From Lachnospiraceae bacterium MA2020 (GTDB taxonomy: Bacteria; Bacillota; Clostridia; Lachnospirales; Lachnospiraceae), in contig JQKK01000007.1 in the NCBI GenBank assembly GCA_000746015.1, forward strand, positions 124,001-188,000: a stretch of 64,000 nucleotides of DNA, read 5' to 3'. Shown here piece after piece: positions 1 through 7,759 of the stretch (within the stretch, counting starts at the first letter, position 1; every line of letters begins with the position of its first letter). The position numbers were made by a program, and so were the translations under genes. A model generated the notes under the pieces. That model did no database searches and had not been told where the DNA came from. It worked only from the letters and a program-made list of their open reading frames with translations.

Positions 1-23
1 AACATGAGTTGGAGGAATTGAGT

Positions 24-1856
24 ATGAGTCGTTTGACTATGGAGTCTAACCAGATCCAAAAGCACCTGGATGAGCTTTACAGAAATATGTCACGACGTAT
101 TTATGCCAGTCCACCGGGTACTTGTCCGGTTGACATTTCACTAAGTTTCTTAAGAATGAGCCATGCTCAGACTTGTGGAAAATGTACTCCGTGCAGAGTC
201 GGCCTCGGTAGGCTCGCTGAAATGCTTGAATCTGTACTGGATGGTGAGGCAGATATTACAATAATTGACAAGATAGAGAAAACTGCCCAAGCTATTGCAA
301 GTACAGCTGACTGTGCTATAGGTACAGAGACAGCAAAAGGTATCCTATTAGGAATAAGGGGCTTTAGAGATGACTACATCGAGCATATTACCAAAGGAAG
401 GTGCATATGTGGCCTAAAGCAGTCTGTCGCATGTGTAGATCAATGTCCTGCCCATGTTGATATTCCTGGCTATATTGCATTGGTAAAAGCCGGGTTATAT
501 GGTGATGCTGTCAGACTTATACGAAAAGACAATCCATTCCCATCTGTATGTGCATATGTATGTGAGCATCCATGTGAGGACAGATGCAGACGCTCAATGA
601 TGGATGATGCGGTAAATATATGCGGTATCAAGCGTTATGCAGTAGATCATGCATCTACTACGGAAATTCCTGTTTGTGCTGAAAAAACAAAAAAGAAGGT
701 TGCTATCGTAGGAGGAGGACCGGGCGGACTGACTGCTGCCTATTATCTTACTATAATGGGACATTCCGTTACTGTTTATGAGCAGAGGCATAAACTTGGA
801 GGAATGTTGAGATATGGTATACCGGATTATCGCCTGCCTCAGGATATTCTTGATAAGGATATTAATCATATTATAGAGACTGGAGTAAACACAAAGCTTG
901 ACACTACGGTTGGTACAGATATTACTGTAGACGAGCTTAAGCAAAAATATGATGCAGTCTATCTGTCAGTTGGTGCACATGGTGACAGAAAGCTAGGTAT
1001 TGAAGGAGAAGATGCGCCTAATGTTGTCAGTGCTGTAGAAATGCTTCGTAGCATTGGCGAAGGTGAAAAAATAGATATGCACAACAAAAACGTCGTAGTA
1101 GTAGGCGGCGGAAATGTTGCGATGGATGCGACAAGAACATGTCTGCGCCTTGGAGCTAAGCATGTCACATGTGTATATAGAAGACGTGTCGAGGATATGA
1201 CTGCTCTGATGGAAGAAATTGAGGAGGCCAAAGCGGAGGGTGTAGAGATATTACCACTGTTTGCACCTGCGCGTGTTGAAAGAAATAAGAAAGGTATTGC
1301 AACCGCTTTGTGGGCTCAGCCTCAGATAATATCTTATATTGGCTCAGATGGTCGAGCCGGTATACGTAAGTCGGATCTTGATGAGGTCAGGATTGAAGCT
1401 GATTATATAATAGTTGCTATTGGACAGCAATCCTTGCTAAGACCTTTTGAGGATCATGGTATCACCACAAAGCGAGGAAGGATACAGGCCGAGAATTCAA
1501 GCTTTGTAGAAGGAAGCGGAAATGTTTTCGCCGGAGGTGATGCAGTATCGGGGCCTGCAACAGTTATATTAGCTGTTGCTGCAGGCAAAGTTGCTGCGGC
1601 AAATATTGACGAATTCTTAGGATACAATCATAGGATATCTGTTGATGTTGAGATACCGTTGCCTGATCTTACTACAAGTCCTGCCTGTGGAAGAGTAAAT
1701 ATTAAAGCAAAGAACATAAAAAATATTGAAGGTAATTTTGAACTTGCCAGCATAGGTATGACTGACGAGGAGTGTGCACAGGAATGCAGCCGCTGTCTCA
1801 GATGTGATCACTTTGGATACGGTGGTTTCAAAGGAGGGAGGCTCGCAGAATGGTAA
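24..1856 (+). CDS. NuoF-type Fe-S / GltD-type NAD(P)-FAD oxidoreductase chimera, hydrogenase partner
   Basis: A 610-residue protein predicted to pass electrons between NAD(P)H and the hydrogenase encoded directly downstream. Residues 50-125 resemble only the C-terminal [4Fe-4S] part of NuoF/HydB (CGKCTPCRVG, with a fourth Cys in TADCAIGTE); the FMN/NADH-binding part of NuoF is absent. From about residue 130 it is a GltD/NfnB-like dithiol oxidoreductase: a Cys-rich N-terminal Fe-S region, an FAD-binding GGGPGGLTAAYY loop and a second dinucleotide loop GGGNVAMDATRT. A further Cys group (CSRCLRC) lies near the C-terminus. I chose ATG 24 because GGAGG lies 8 nt upstream; an in-frame TTG at 9 overlaps that ribosome site. 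It overlaps hydA by 7 nt, so the two are probably translationally coupled. Upstream hydrogenase subunits may lie outside the window. The exact electron partner is inferred from context. Confidence 0.85.
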   Translation: MSRLTMESNQIQKHLDELYRNMSRRIYASPPGTCPVDISLSFLRMSHAQTCGKCTPCRVGLGRLAEMLESVLDGEADITIIDKIEKTAQAIASTADCAIGTETAKGILLGIRGFRDDYIEHITKGRCICGLKQSVACVDQCPAHVDIPGYIALVKAGLYGDAVRLIRKDNPFPSVCAYVCEHPCEDRCRRSMMDDAVNICGIKRYAVDHASTTEIPVCAEKTKKKVAIVGGGPGGLTAAYYLTIMGHSVTVYEQRHKLGGMLRYGIPDYRLPQDILDKDINHIIETGVNTKLDTTVGTDITVDELKQKYDAVYLSVGAHGDRKLGIEGEDAPNVVSAVEMLRSIGEGEKIDMHNKNVVVVGGGNVAMDATRTCLRLGAKHVTCVYRRRVEDMTALMEEIEEAKAEGVEILPLFAPARVERNKKGIATALWAQPQIISYIGSDGRAGIRKSDLDEVRIEADYIIVAIGQQSLLRPFEDHGITTKRGRIQAENSSFVEGSGNVFAGGDAVSGPATVILAVAAGKVAAANIDEFLGYNHRISVDVEIPLPDLTTSPACGRVNIKAKNIKNIEGNFELASIGMTDEECAQECSRCLRCDHFGYGGFKGGRLAEW

Positions 1857-3580
1857 ATCTTACTATAAACAACAAGAAAGTAAGTGTGCCTGAGGGTACA
1901 ACTATTTTGAATGCAGCAAGGTCAGTAGGCGTGCATATACCTCATTTATGCTACTTAAAAGATATAAATGAGATAGGAGCATGCAGGTTATGCTGTGTTG
2001 ATGTAGAAGGTGAGGATAATCTTGTCCCTGCATGCAACAATCATGTTCGTGATGGCATGGTGATATATACAAATACTGCAAGAGCAAGGGCTTCAAGAAA
2101 AATGAATCTTCAGCTGATTCTTTCAGAACATGACTGCAAGTGTGCTACGTGTTCCAGAAGTGGCAATTGCCAGCTTCAAAAGCTTGCAAATGACTATGGT
2201 ATAATTGAAAATCCTTATGGTGAACATTTGCTTCCACCTAAGCTTACAGAGTGGAACAGCACTTTTCCACTTATCAGAGATGCAAATAAATGTATAAAAT
2301 GTATGAGGTGCATTCAGATATGTGAAAAAGTACAGACAATGAATATCTGGGATCTTGAGTCTATCGGAAGTCGCACAAGAGTTGGTGTATCAAATAATCA
2401 GAAGATAGAAGAATCAGATTGTACTCTTTGCGGTCAATGTATCACTCATTGTCCTGTAGGAGCTTTGAGGGAACGTAATGATATTGACCAAGTATTGAGG
2501 GCTGTTGAGGATCCTGATGTAATAACTGCAGTACAGATTGCTCCGGCTGTAAGAACTGCTGTTGGTGAGGCATTTGGACTTCCTCCATCAAAAGCTACAG
2601 TAAATGTCATAGCATCAATGCTGAAGACAATCGGATTTGATTATGTATTTGATACAAGCTATGCGGCTGATCTTACGATCATGGAGGAAGGCACAGAGTT
2701 CCTTCATAGATTAAAGAAGGGTGATATGGCAAAGTATCCTATGTTTACAAGCTGCTGCCCGGGATGGGTTAGCTTTATTAATAGTCAGTTTCCAGAGCTT
2801 GTGGGGCAGCTTTCGACGGCAAAGAGCCCACAGCAGATATTTGGAGCTGTATTGAAGACATATTTTGCAAAGAAACTAGACATAATGCCTGAAAGATTAT
2901 GCAGTGTTTCTATAATGCCTTGCGTAGCTAAAAAAGCTGAATGTATGCGACCTGAGATGTGTCGTGAGGATGGTACACCGGATGTAGATTATGTTCTGAC
3001 TACCAGGGAGCTTTTAAGACTCATTAAATCAGAACGTATATCGACAGTTCGTGTAGAAGGAGTTCCTTTTGATGAGATAATGGACGACTATACAGGAGCA
3101 GGAGTAATTTTTGGAACTACTGGTGGTGTTATGGAAGCAGCACTTCGTAGTGCTTACTATATGGTAGTAGGAAAAAATCCTGAGCCGGATGCATTCCAGG
3201 AAGTCAGAAAGAATCCTAACGAAAAGGATGTTACATGGAGAGAGAAGACGTTTAATCTTGCTGGTACAAAGATCAATATCGCTGTAACAAGTGGTCTTGG
3301 TAATGCAAGGAAACTGTGCGAAGCTATTTTGGCTGGTGAAGTCAAGTATGATTTTGTAGAAGTTATGGCATGTCCTGGCGGTTGCGCAGGAGGTGGTGGA
3401 CAGCCGATTCATTGCGATGATGTAGAAAGGGCAGATGAAAGAGGCAGAGTATTGTATGATATAGATAGAAATATGCCATTACGTTTCTGTCATGAGAATA
3501 AGGCCATAAAGAAATTGTATGAAGAAGAACTTGATAAGCCGTTTAGTGAGAAAGCAGAGCAATTGCTGCATGTTCATTAA
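1850..3580 (+). CDS. hydA: [FeFe] hydrogenase catalytic subunit (group A, multi-cluster)
   Basis: A 576-residue cytoplasmic iron-only hydrogenase that reversibly reduces protons to H2. Domains in order: plant-type [2Fe-2S] ferredoxin (C34, C45, C48, C62); His/Cys-ligated [4Fe-4S] (H94, C98, C101, C107); a 2x[4Fe-4S] ferredoxin (C148/151/154/158 and C191/194/197/201); then the H-cluster domain with its three signatures TSCCPGW (300-306), MPC..K..E (357-364) and E.MACPGGC.GGGGQP (504-519). All H-cluster cysteines are present, so it should be active. A strong AGGAGGG site precedes ATG 1850 and the start overlaps the preceding gene. Presence beside a NAD(P)-binding subunit fits an NAD(P)H-linked or electron-bifurcating enzyme used to dispose of fermentation electrons. 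A terminator follows. Confidence 0.97.
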   Translation: MVNLTINNKKVSVPEGTTILNAARSVGVHIPHLCYLKDINEIGACRLCCVDVEGEDNLVPACNNHVRDGMVIYTNTARARASRKMNLQLILSEHDCKCATCSRSGNCQLQKLANDYGIIENPYGEHLLPPKLTEWNSTFPLIRDANKCIKCMRCIQICEKVQTMNIWDLESIGSRTRVGVSNNQKIEESDCTLCGQCITHCPVGALRERNDIDQVLRAVEDPDVITAVQIAPAVRTAVGEAFGLPPSKATVNVIASMLKTIGFDYVFDTSYAADLTIMEEGTEFLHRLKKGDMAKYPMFTSCCPGWVSFINSQFPELVGQLSTAKSPQQIFGAVLKTYFAKKLDIMPERLCSVSIMPCVAKKAECMRPEMCREDGTPDVDYVLTTRELLRLIKSERISTVRVEGVPFDEIMDDYTGAGVIFGTTGGVMEAALRSAYYMVVGKNPEPDAFQEVRKNPNEKDVTWREKTFNLAGTKINIAVTSGLGNARKLCEAILAGEVKYDFVEVMACPGGCAGGGGQPIHCDDVERADERGRVLYDIDRNMPLRFCHENKAIKKLYEEELDKPFSEKAEQLLHVH

Positions 3581-3588
3581 TGTTAATA

Positions 3589-3617
3589 AGGCTTGGGAAT
3601 GATTTCCTGAGCCTTTT
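3589..3617 (+). terminator. Rho-independent terminator after hydA
   Basis: An 11-bp stem (arms 3589-3599 and 3604-3614, two G-U pairs, 4-nt loop) is followed by TTTT, 8 nt after the hydA stop. Confidence 0.75.
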
Positions 3618-3758
3618 GCATGCCGTCATATATAAATCTAAAATATAAGGTAAGTGTATTTATTTATGTGCTTATTATAATTTTTTACAAATAAAGGTTA
3701 GAAAAAGGTATTTATGATAGAATCGATATATTAAATGTCATTGAAAAGGAGTTGTAGT

Positions 3759-5534
3759 ATGAAAAAATTACTATGTATAATGCTGACAGGTATTATGATC
3801 ATGTCTTTATCAGCATGCTCAAGTACTAAGGATAGCGGTGAGGATGGTATAGCGTCTATTCAGGAAAGCACTGAGTCATCCCAGAAAGAAGAGTCAGAGA
3901 GTGTGAATGAAGGTGCTGAAAGTACTGATAATGCTGAAGGTTCTATGGAATCTGCATCAAGTGAGGAGACAACGCCAGAAAATTTTGTATCCTCAGAAAA
4001 TGGCAGTCCGGTTTATATTATGGCGAAGAAAGGCTATTATGAGACTGCAGATGATGATAATAATACTCTTCTTTATAAGGGATATGATGATGAATTATTA
4101 TTAACTGATGAGAGCAAGAAAAAGTTTCCTCAATTAAACGACAAGCTTGTCGAAATATTTAATTTAAGACGTGAAGAAGCAGATAGAGCTGCAAAGGAAG
4201 GAAAAGAAAACGCTGCAACAGATCTTGAGTCCGGATATTTAATGGGAAACTATTCTGATACAAGGGATGTATGCCTGCAGCGAGCTGACAGCAAGGTATT
4301 AAGCTATTACTTGAACTATTATACTTACACAAATGGTGCCCATGGATCATATGGGATCAGCCCTTACACTATCGAAGTAGAAACTGGTAAGGAACTGGGA
4401 TTGGAAGACATTCTAAAAATCGATAAGGATGAATTTGCCGGGATTGTGAAGGATAAAATCCTTGAGTCAGCTAAATCTGATGAAGTAACAGAATTTACTG
4501 ATCTTGATGATACTTTGTCACGCTATAGGTATAGTATTACTGAAGAAGAGGCCAATAGTACTGATTATGATAATGCTGTGTATCCATATACCTGGTATCT
4601 TGCAAATGATGGACTACATGTATATTTTGAAATTTATTCAATAGCATCTTATGCTTATGGGGATACAGATATTGTAATTGGCTATGATGAGAAGCCAGAG
4701 ATATTTAATTTTGACTATATTCCAGGGCAGGGTTTAGGATTCGTGAGTTATCTTGGAAACCTCTATGATAAAAAGATTGATATTGATAATGATGGTAAAT
4801 TAGAAAAAATATCTATGACATATGAATATGACGGAGATGATTATTCAGTATATAAGTCATTTGGACTTGACGTAGACGGTGTAAAAGCTGAGTTTAAGGA
4901 TGGAGATATCTATGCCGAGGATAATAATTTCAGATACTATCATGTAAGAACAGCGGATAATCGCAATTATATCTATGCCATGATAGATGATATGAATGAC
5001 TATTACAGAGTTTATGTTTTTGATTTGAATAATGATACTGTTAAAACAGTAAAAAATGGAGAAGAGAGTTGCCTGTGGTTCAATAAATCCTATGTACACA
5101 ATAGTATAGCTGATGAGTATGGTGAAATATGTCCGACAGATCCTAATAGCATGTTTTTTGCAAAAGTATTCAACCTGCTTGGAACCACTATTGCTGTTGG
5201 AAAGTATAATGTTGGATCAGACGGCAGACCGGAATTACAAAACGACATTTTTATGGTTACAAGTGATCTTGGAAACAATATAAAGCTTAAAGAATCAATG
5301 GAGTTTGACATTGTTGATGAAAGTGGAAACATCGTATCTCAGAAAGAAACTATTTCATCAGGAAGTTCTGTAAAACCTCTGTACATAAGAATCATAGATG
5401 GAAAGAATGTTCTTGATTGTAAGCTTGATGATGGACGAATTGCAAGGATTAATTTTACAAACGAAAATTATCCTATAGAAATTGACGGAAAATCAGTAGA
5501 AGATCTTTTTGAAGATCTGGTATTTGCCGGATAA
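3759..5534 (+). CDS. Lipoprotein with DUF4163/DUF3298 (RsiV/PdaC-like) region
   Basis: A 591-residue predicted lipoprotein. The N-terminus is a lipoprotein signal (MKKLLC, hydrophobic core, lipobox LSAC), followed by a Ser/Glu-rich linker of about 50 residues. The middle part (roughly 130-310, with TYTNGAHGS and a strand ending in DIVIGYDE) has the pattern of the DUF4163-DUF3298 pair found outside the membrane in RsiV and PdaC, which in RsiV senses lysozyme. The C-terminal half is unrecognised and contains a DIDNDGKLE loop resembling a calcium-binding EF-hand/dockerin loop. ATG 3759 is chosen because AAAGGAG lies just upstream and because the signal peptide starts there; an in-frame ATG lies at 3735. 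It stands alone and ends at a shared terminator. Ligand and function are unknown. Confidence 0.75.
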   Translation: MKKLLCIMLTGIMIMSLSACSSTKDSGEDGIASIQESTESSQKEESESVNEGAESTDNAEGSMESASSEETTPENFVSSENGSPVYIMAKKGYYETADDDNNTLLYKGYDDELLLTDESKKKFPQLNDKLVEIFNLRREEADRAAKEGKENAATDLESGYLMGNYSDTRDVCLQRADSKVLSYYLNYYTYTNGAHGSYGISPYTIEVETGKELGLEDILKIDKDEFAGIVKDKILESAKSDEVTEFTDLDDTLSRYRYSITEEEANSTDYDNAVYPYTWYLANDGLHVYFEIYSIASYAYGDTDIVIGYDEKPEIFNFDYIPGQGLGFVSYLGNLYDKKIDIDNDGKLEKISMTYEYDGDDYSVYKSFGLDVDGVKAEFKDGDIYAEDNNFRYYHVRTADNRNYIYAMIDDMNDYYRVYVFDLNNDTVKTVKNGEESCLWFNKSYVHNSIADEYGEICPTDPNSMFFAKVFNLLGTTIAVGKYNVGSDGRPELQNDIFMVTSDLGNNIKLKESMEFDIVDESGNIVSQKETISSGSSVKPLYIRIIDGKNVLDCKLDDGRIARINFTNENYPIEIDGKSVEDLFEDLVFAG

Positions 5535-5553
5535 GTTTTCTTACAGCAAATTA

Positions 5554-5581
5554 AAACCTCCGACGTGATTGTCGGAGGTTT
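5554..5581. terminator. Bidirectional terminator between lipoprotein gene and mscL
   Basis: A perfect 11-bp inverted repeat (5554-5564 / 5571-5581) with loop GTGATT lies between two convergent genes. A-rich sequence on one side and T-rich on the other allow it to act on both strands. Confidence 0.75.
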
Positions 5582-5591
5582 AATAGTATGA

Positions 5592-5990
5592 TCATTTCTG
5601 TTTTTTAAGTTCTTCGAGAATCTGGGCAAGAAGCTCTTCTGATGTAGGTGCAGGTGGCTCGGCAGCTGCTTCCTCGGCTTCCTTTTTCTTTGTAAGATCA
5701 AGAAGCTTGTTGAGAGCCTTAAGCATGCAGAACAAAACTAATGCCATAAGGATAAAGTTGATTACTGCAGAGATAAATGCGCCAATGTTGAGACTTACAG
5801 TAGGAGTAAGCTTGATCACGACATCACTGAAATCCATCATGAACAACAGTCCGATGATCGGATTGATGATGTTGTCTGTGAGAGCTGTTACGATGTTCTG
5901 GAATGCAGCACCGATGATGACACCGACTGCCATGTCCATTACGTTACCCTTGAGGGCGAATGCTTTGAATTCCTCAAAAAACTGCTTCAT
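5592..5990 (-). CDS. mscL: Large-conductance mechanosensitive channel MscL
   Basis: A 132-residue MscL, the homopentameric stretch-activated pore that releases solutes on hypo-osmotic shock. The start MKQFFEEFKAFALKGN and the first membrane helix with MAVGVIIGAAF are typical of the family; a second membrane helix (FISAVINFILMALVLFCM) is followed by a charged cytoplasmic helix rich in Ala/Glu. Length matches the family. AGGAGG lies 10 nt before the ATG. It is transcribed alone, convergent with the upstream lipoprotein gene and in the same direction as metA. Confidence 0.95.
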   Translation of the reverse strand: MKQFFEEFKAFALKGNVMDMAVGVIIGAAFQNIVTALTDNIINPIIGLLFMMDFSDVVIKLTPTVSLNIGAFISAVINFILMALVLFCMLKALNKLLDLTKKKEAEEAAAEPPAPTSEELLAQILEELKKQK

Positions 5991-6065
5991 ATGTATTTTC
6001 CTCCTTTATATATCCAGCCCCTTATGGGCCTGCGATCATAGTGGAAATTGATTATATAAAAAACT

Positions 6066-6974
6066 TTAAAGAATATATGGTGTTGTCTGGTAAACATAGT
6101 AGTTAAGCCAATTGGTATATATGATGTTGGCATGGCTTCTCCATGATAACCTTGGACGGTTGTCAGGATCGTTATCAGGATAATAGTTTTTAGGCATTTC
6201 GACATCGTCAAGTCCTTTAGCAGTATCGCGACGGTATTCATTGTCTAAAGTAACACGGTCGTATTCCGGATGTCCCATTATAAATATCTGCTTACCGTCT
6301 TTTGTCATACAAAGATAAACACCAGCTTCATCTGACTCTGCAAGTACATCAATGTAAGGGCATGAATGGATATCACTTGCAGCAACTTCTGTATGACGGG
6401 AGTGAGGTGCAAAGAAAATATCATCACATCCTCTTACAAGAGGAATTTTCCTATTAAGAACTCTCTGCGCATAAATGCCGGAGAGCTTCTTTGGAAGAGT
6501 TCGTTTAGGAAGATTGTAGTGATAGTAAAGGGCGGCCTGAGATCCCCAACAGATATGAAGCGTACTTGTAACATGTGATTTGCTCCATTCAAAAATCTCA
6601 CAAAGCTCATCCCAATAGTCGACTTCATTATACTCCAGTTTTTCAACAGGTGCACCTGTAATGATCATTCCATCGTATCGATGTTCTTTAATTGTATCGA
6701 AAGTAACATAGAACTGGTTTAAGTGATTGGCAGAAGTATTAGTTGAAACATGACTTTTTACCATAAGGAAGGTTATATCAATCTGCAAGGGTGTATTAGA
6801 AAGAGCTCTAAGCAGTTGCAATTCTGTATCTTCTTTAAGAGGCATCAGATTAAGTATAACAATCTTCAGCGGTCGGATATCCTGATGGATGGAGCGGAAT
6901 TCATCCATAACGAAGATGTTTTCTCTTTCAAGCTGTTCCTTTGCTGGCAGATTGCTTTGGACTTTAATTGGCAT
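6066..6974 (-). CDS. metA: Homoserine O-acyltransferase MetA (predicted acetyl-CoA type)
   Basis: A 302-residue MetA-family enzyme that activates the homoserine hydroxyl for methionine synthesis. The catalytic Cys is C142 in HICWGSQA, and H235 and E237 in GHPEYD complete the triad. Residue 111, which sets donor choice in this family (Glu for acetyl-CoA, Gly for succinyl-CoA), is Glu within TGAPVE, so I predict homoserine O-acetyltransferase activity in spite of the common succinyltransferase name. GGAGG precedes the ATG. Divergent from the arginase-like gene. I found no SAM riboswitch or T-box in the 101-nt gap upstream. MetH is encoded about 4.5 kb away. Confidence 0.95.
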   Translation of the reverse strand: MPIKVQSNLPAKEQLERENIFVMDEFRSIHQDIRPLKIVILNLMPLKEDTELQLLRALSNTPLQIDITFLMVKSHVSTNTSANHLNQFYVTFDTIKEHRYDGMIITGAPVEKLEYNEVDYWDELCEIFEWSKSHVTSTLHICWGSQAALYYHYNLPKRTLPKKLSGIYAQRVLNRKIPLVRGCDDIFFAPHSRHTEVAASDIHSCPYIDVLAESDEAGVYLCMTKDGKQIFIMGHPEYDRVTLDNEYRRDTAKGLDDVEMPKNYYPDNDPDNRPRLSWRSHANIIYTNWLNYYVYQTTPYIL

Positions 6975-7037
6975 TATGTATCCTCCACTACATGTTTTCT
7001 AAATTTATACATCATATATTAGCATAAATTAAGGCAG

Positions 7038-7066
7038 TTGTGAAACCTTAATTCGTGTGATAAAAT
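7038..7066 (+). promoter_or_regulatory. Sigma-70 type promoter for the arginase-like gene, possibly giving a leaderless mRNA
   Basis: TTGTGA (7038-7043), a 17-nt spacer and TAAAAT (7061-7066). A start site about 7 nt beyond the -10 box falls at about 7073, only 3 nt before ATG 7076, and no Shine-Dalgarno sequence is visible. Confidence 0.5.
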
Positions 7067-7075
7067 TACTATTAT

Positions 7076-7759
7076 ATGTATAATATTATATTTAACTTTA
7101 CAGGGCTTTATGAAGAAATGAATTTCGGCCCGGCAGACTTTATTACTCATGATCTCAAAGGCATGAGAGGTACTGAATTGTATATTGATGAAGAAGCTGA
7201 GGAGAAGCTCTTGTGTCTCATAGGTGAATACAGTATAAATGGTATCCATCTATTAGATAATGGTAATTATCACTATGTCACAAGGCTTTTCCTTCACCAT
7301 ATCAATGAGGATTTTGACCTTATCTACTGTGATAATCATAGTGATGATCAGGCACCTGCCTTTGAGGGAATTAAGTCCTGTGGATCCTGGGTAATGGACG
7401 CTAGAAAGGAACTGGCTCATAGGATGAAGAGTACATGCTGGATCAACGGTAAAGGAGAAGCCGTTATATATGGTGTACCTTCAAAAGACAGACCTGTATA
7501 TCTGTCTATAGATAAAGATGTGCTGGATAAGACAGTTGCTCCGACAAATTGGGATCAGGGTGAATTGAAGCTGGATTCATTACTTGAGTTGATCGAAAGA
7601 CTGCTGGATGGTCGCACTTTGATTGGCGTAGATATCTGTGGCGAATGTCTTTATGAGAATGGCAGGGCAAGCAGTGAAGATATCATGACAAACGAGAAAG
7701 TGGACAATTATTTAATAAAATACTTCTTTCAAAAAATTAAGGCGGAAAATCATGGCTAA
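7076..7759 (+). CDS. Arginase/ureohydrolase-family protein
   Basis: A 227-residue protein of the arginase/agmatinase/deacetylase fold. It keeps a recognisable set of metal ligands: His in GNYHY, DNHSD (the DxHxD motif), and SIDKDVLD (the SxDxDxxD motif), followed by GVDICGE. It is shorter than true arginases (about 300 residues), so the substrate cannot be named; it may hydrolyse a guanidino or amide compound. There is no ribosome-binding site before ATG 7076, and a good promoter lies so close that the mRNA may begin at the start codon. An internal ATG (codon 15) also lacks a ribosome site and would remove a family-like N-terminal strand. Its last 8 nt overlap the penicillin-binding protein gene, implying co-transcription. 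Confidence 0.75.
   Translation: MYNIIFNFTGLYEEMNFGPADFITHDLKGMRGTELYIDEEAEEKLLCLIGEYSINGIHLLDNGNYHYVTRLFLHHINEDFDLIYCDNHSDDQAPAFEGIKSCGSWVMDARKELAHRMKSTCWINGKGEAVIYGVPSKDRPVYLSIDKDVLDKTVAPTNWDQGELKLDSLLELIERLLDGRTLIGVDICGECLYENGRASSEDIMTNEKVDNYLIKYFFQKIKAENHG

Noticed and set aside
3029-3412. Long open frame antisense to hydA
   Set aside because: It lies wholly opposite a well-conserved catalytic region, has no ribosome site and no recognisable protein.
5707-6051. Open frame antisense to mscL
   Set aside because: It mirrors the conserved MscL helices and has no ribosome site.
6975-7075. SAM riboswitch or T-box controlling metA
   Set aside because: The gap is about 100 nt and shows no conserved riboswitch core or terminator; it also holds the divergent promoter.
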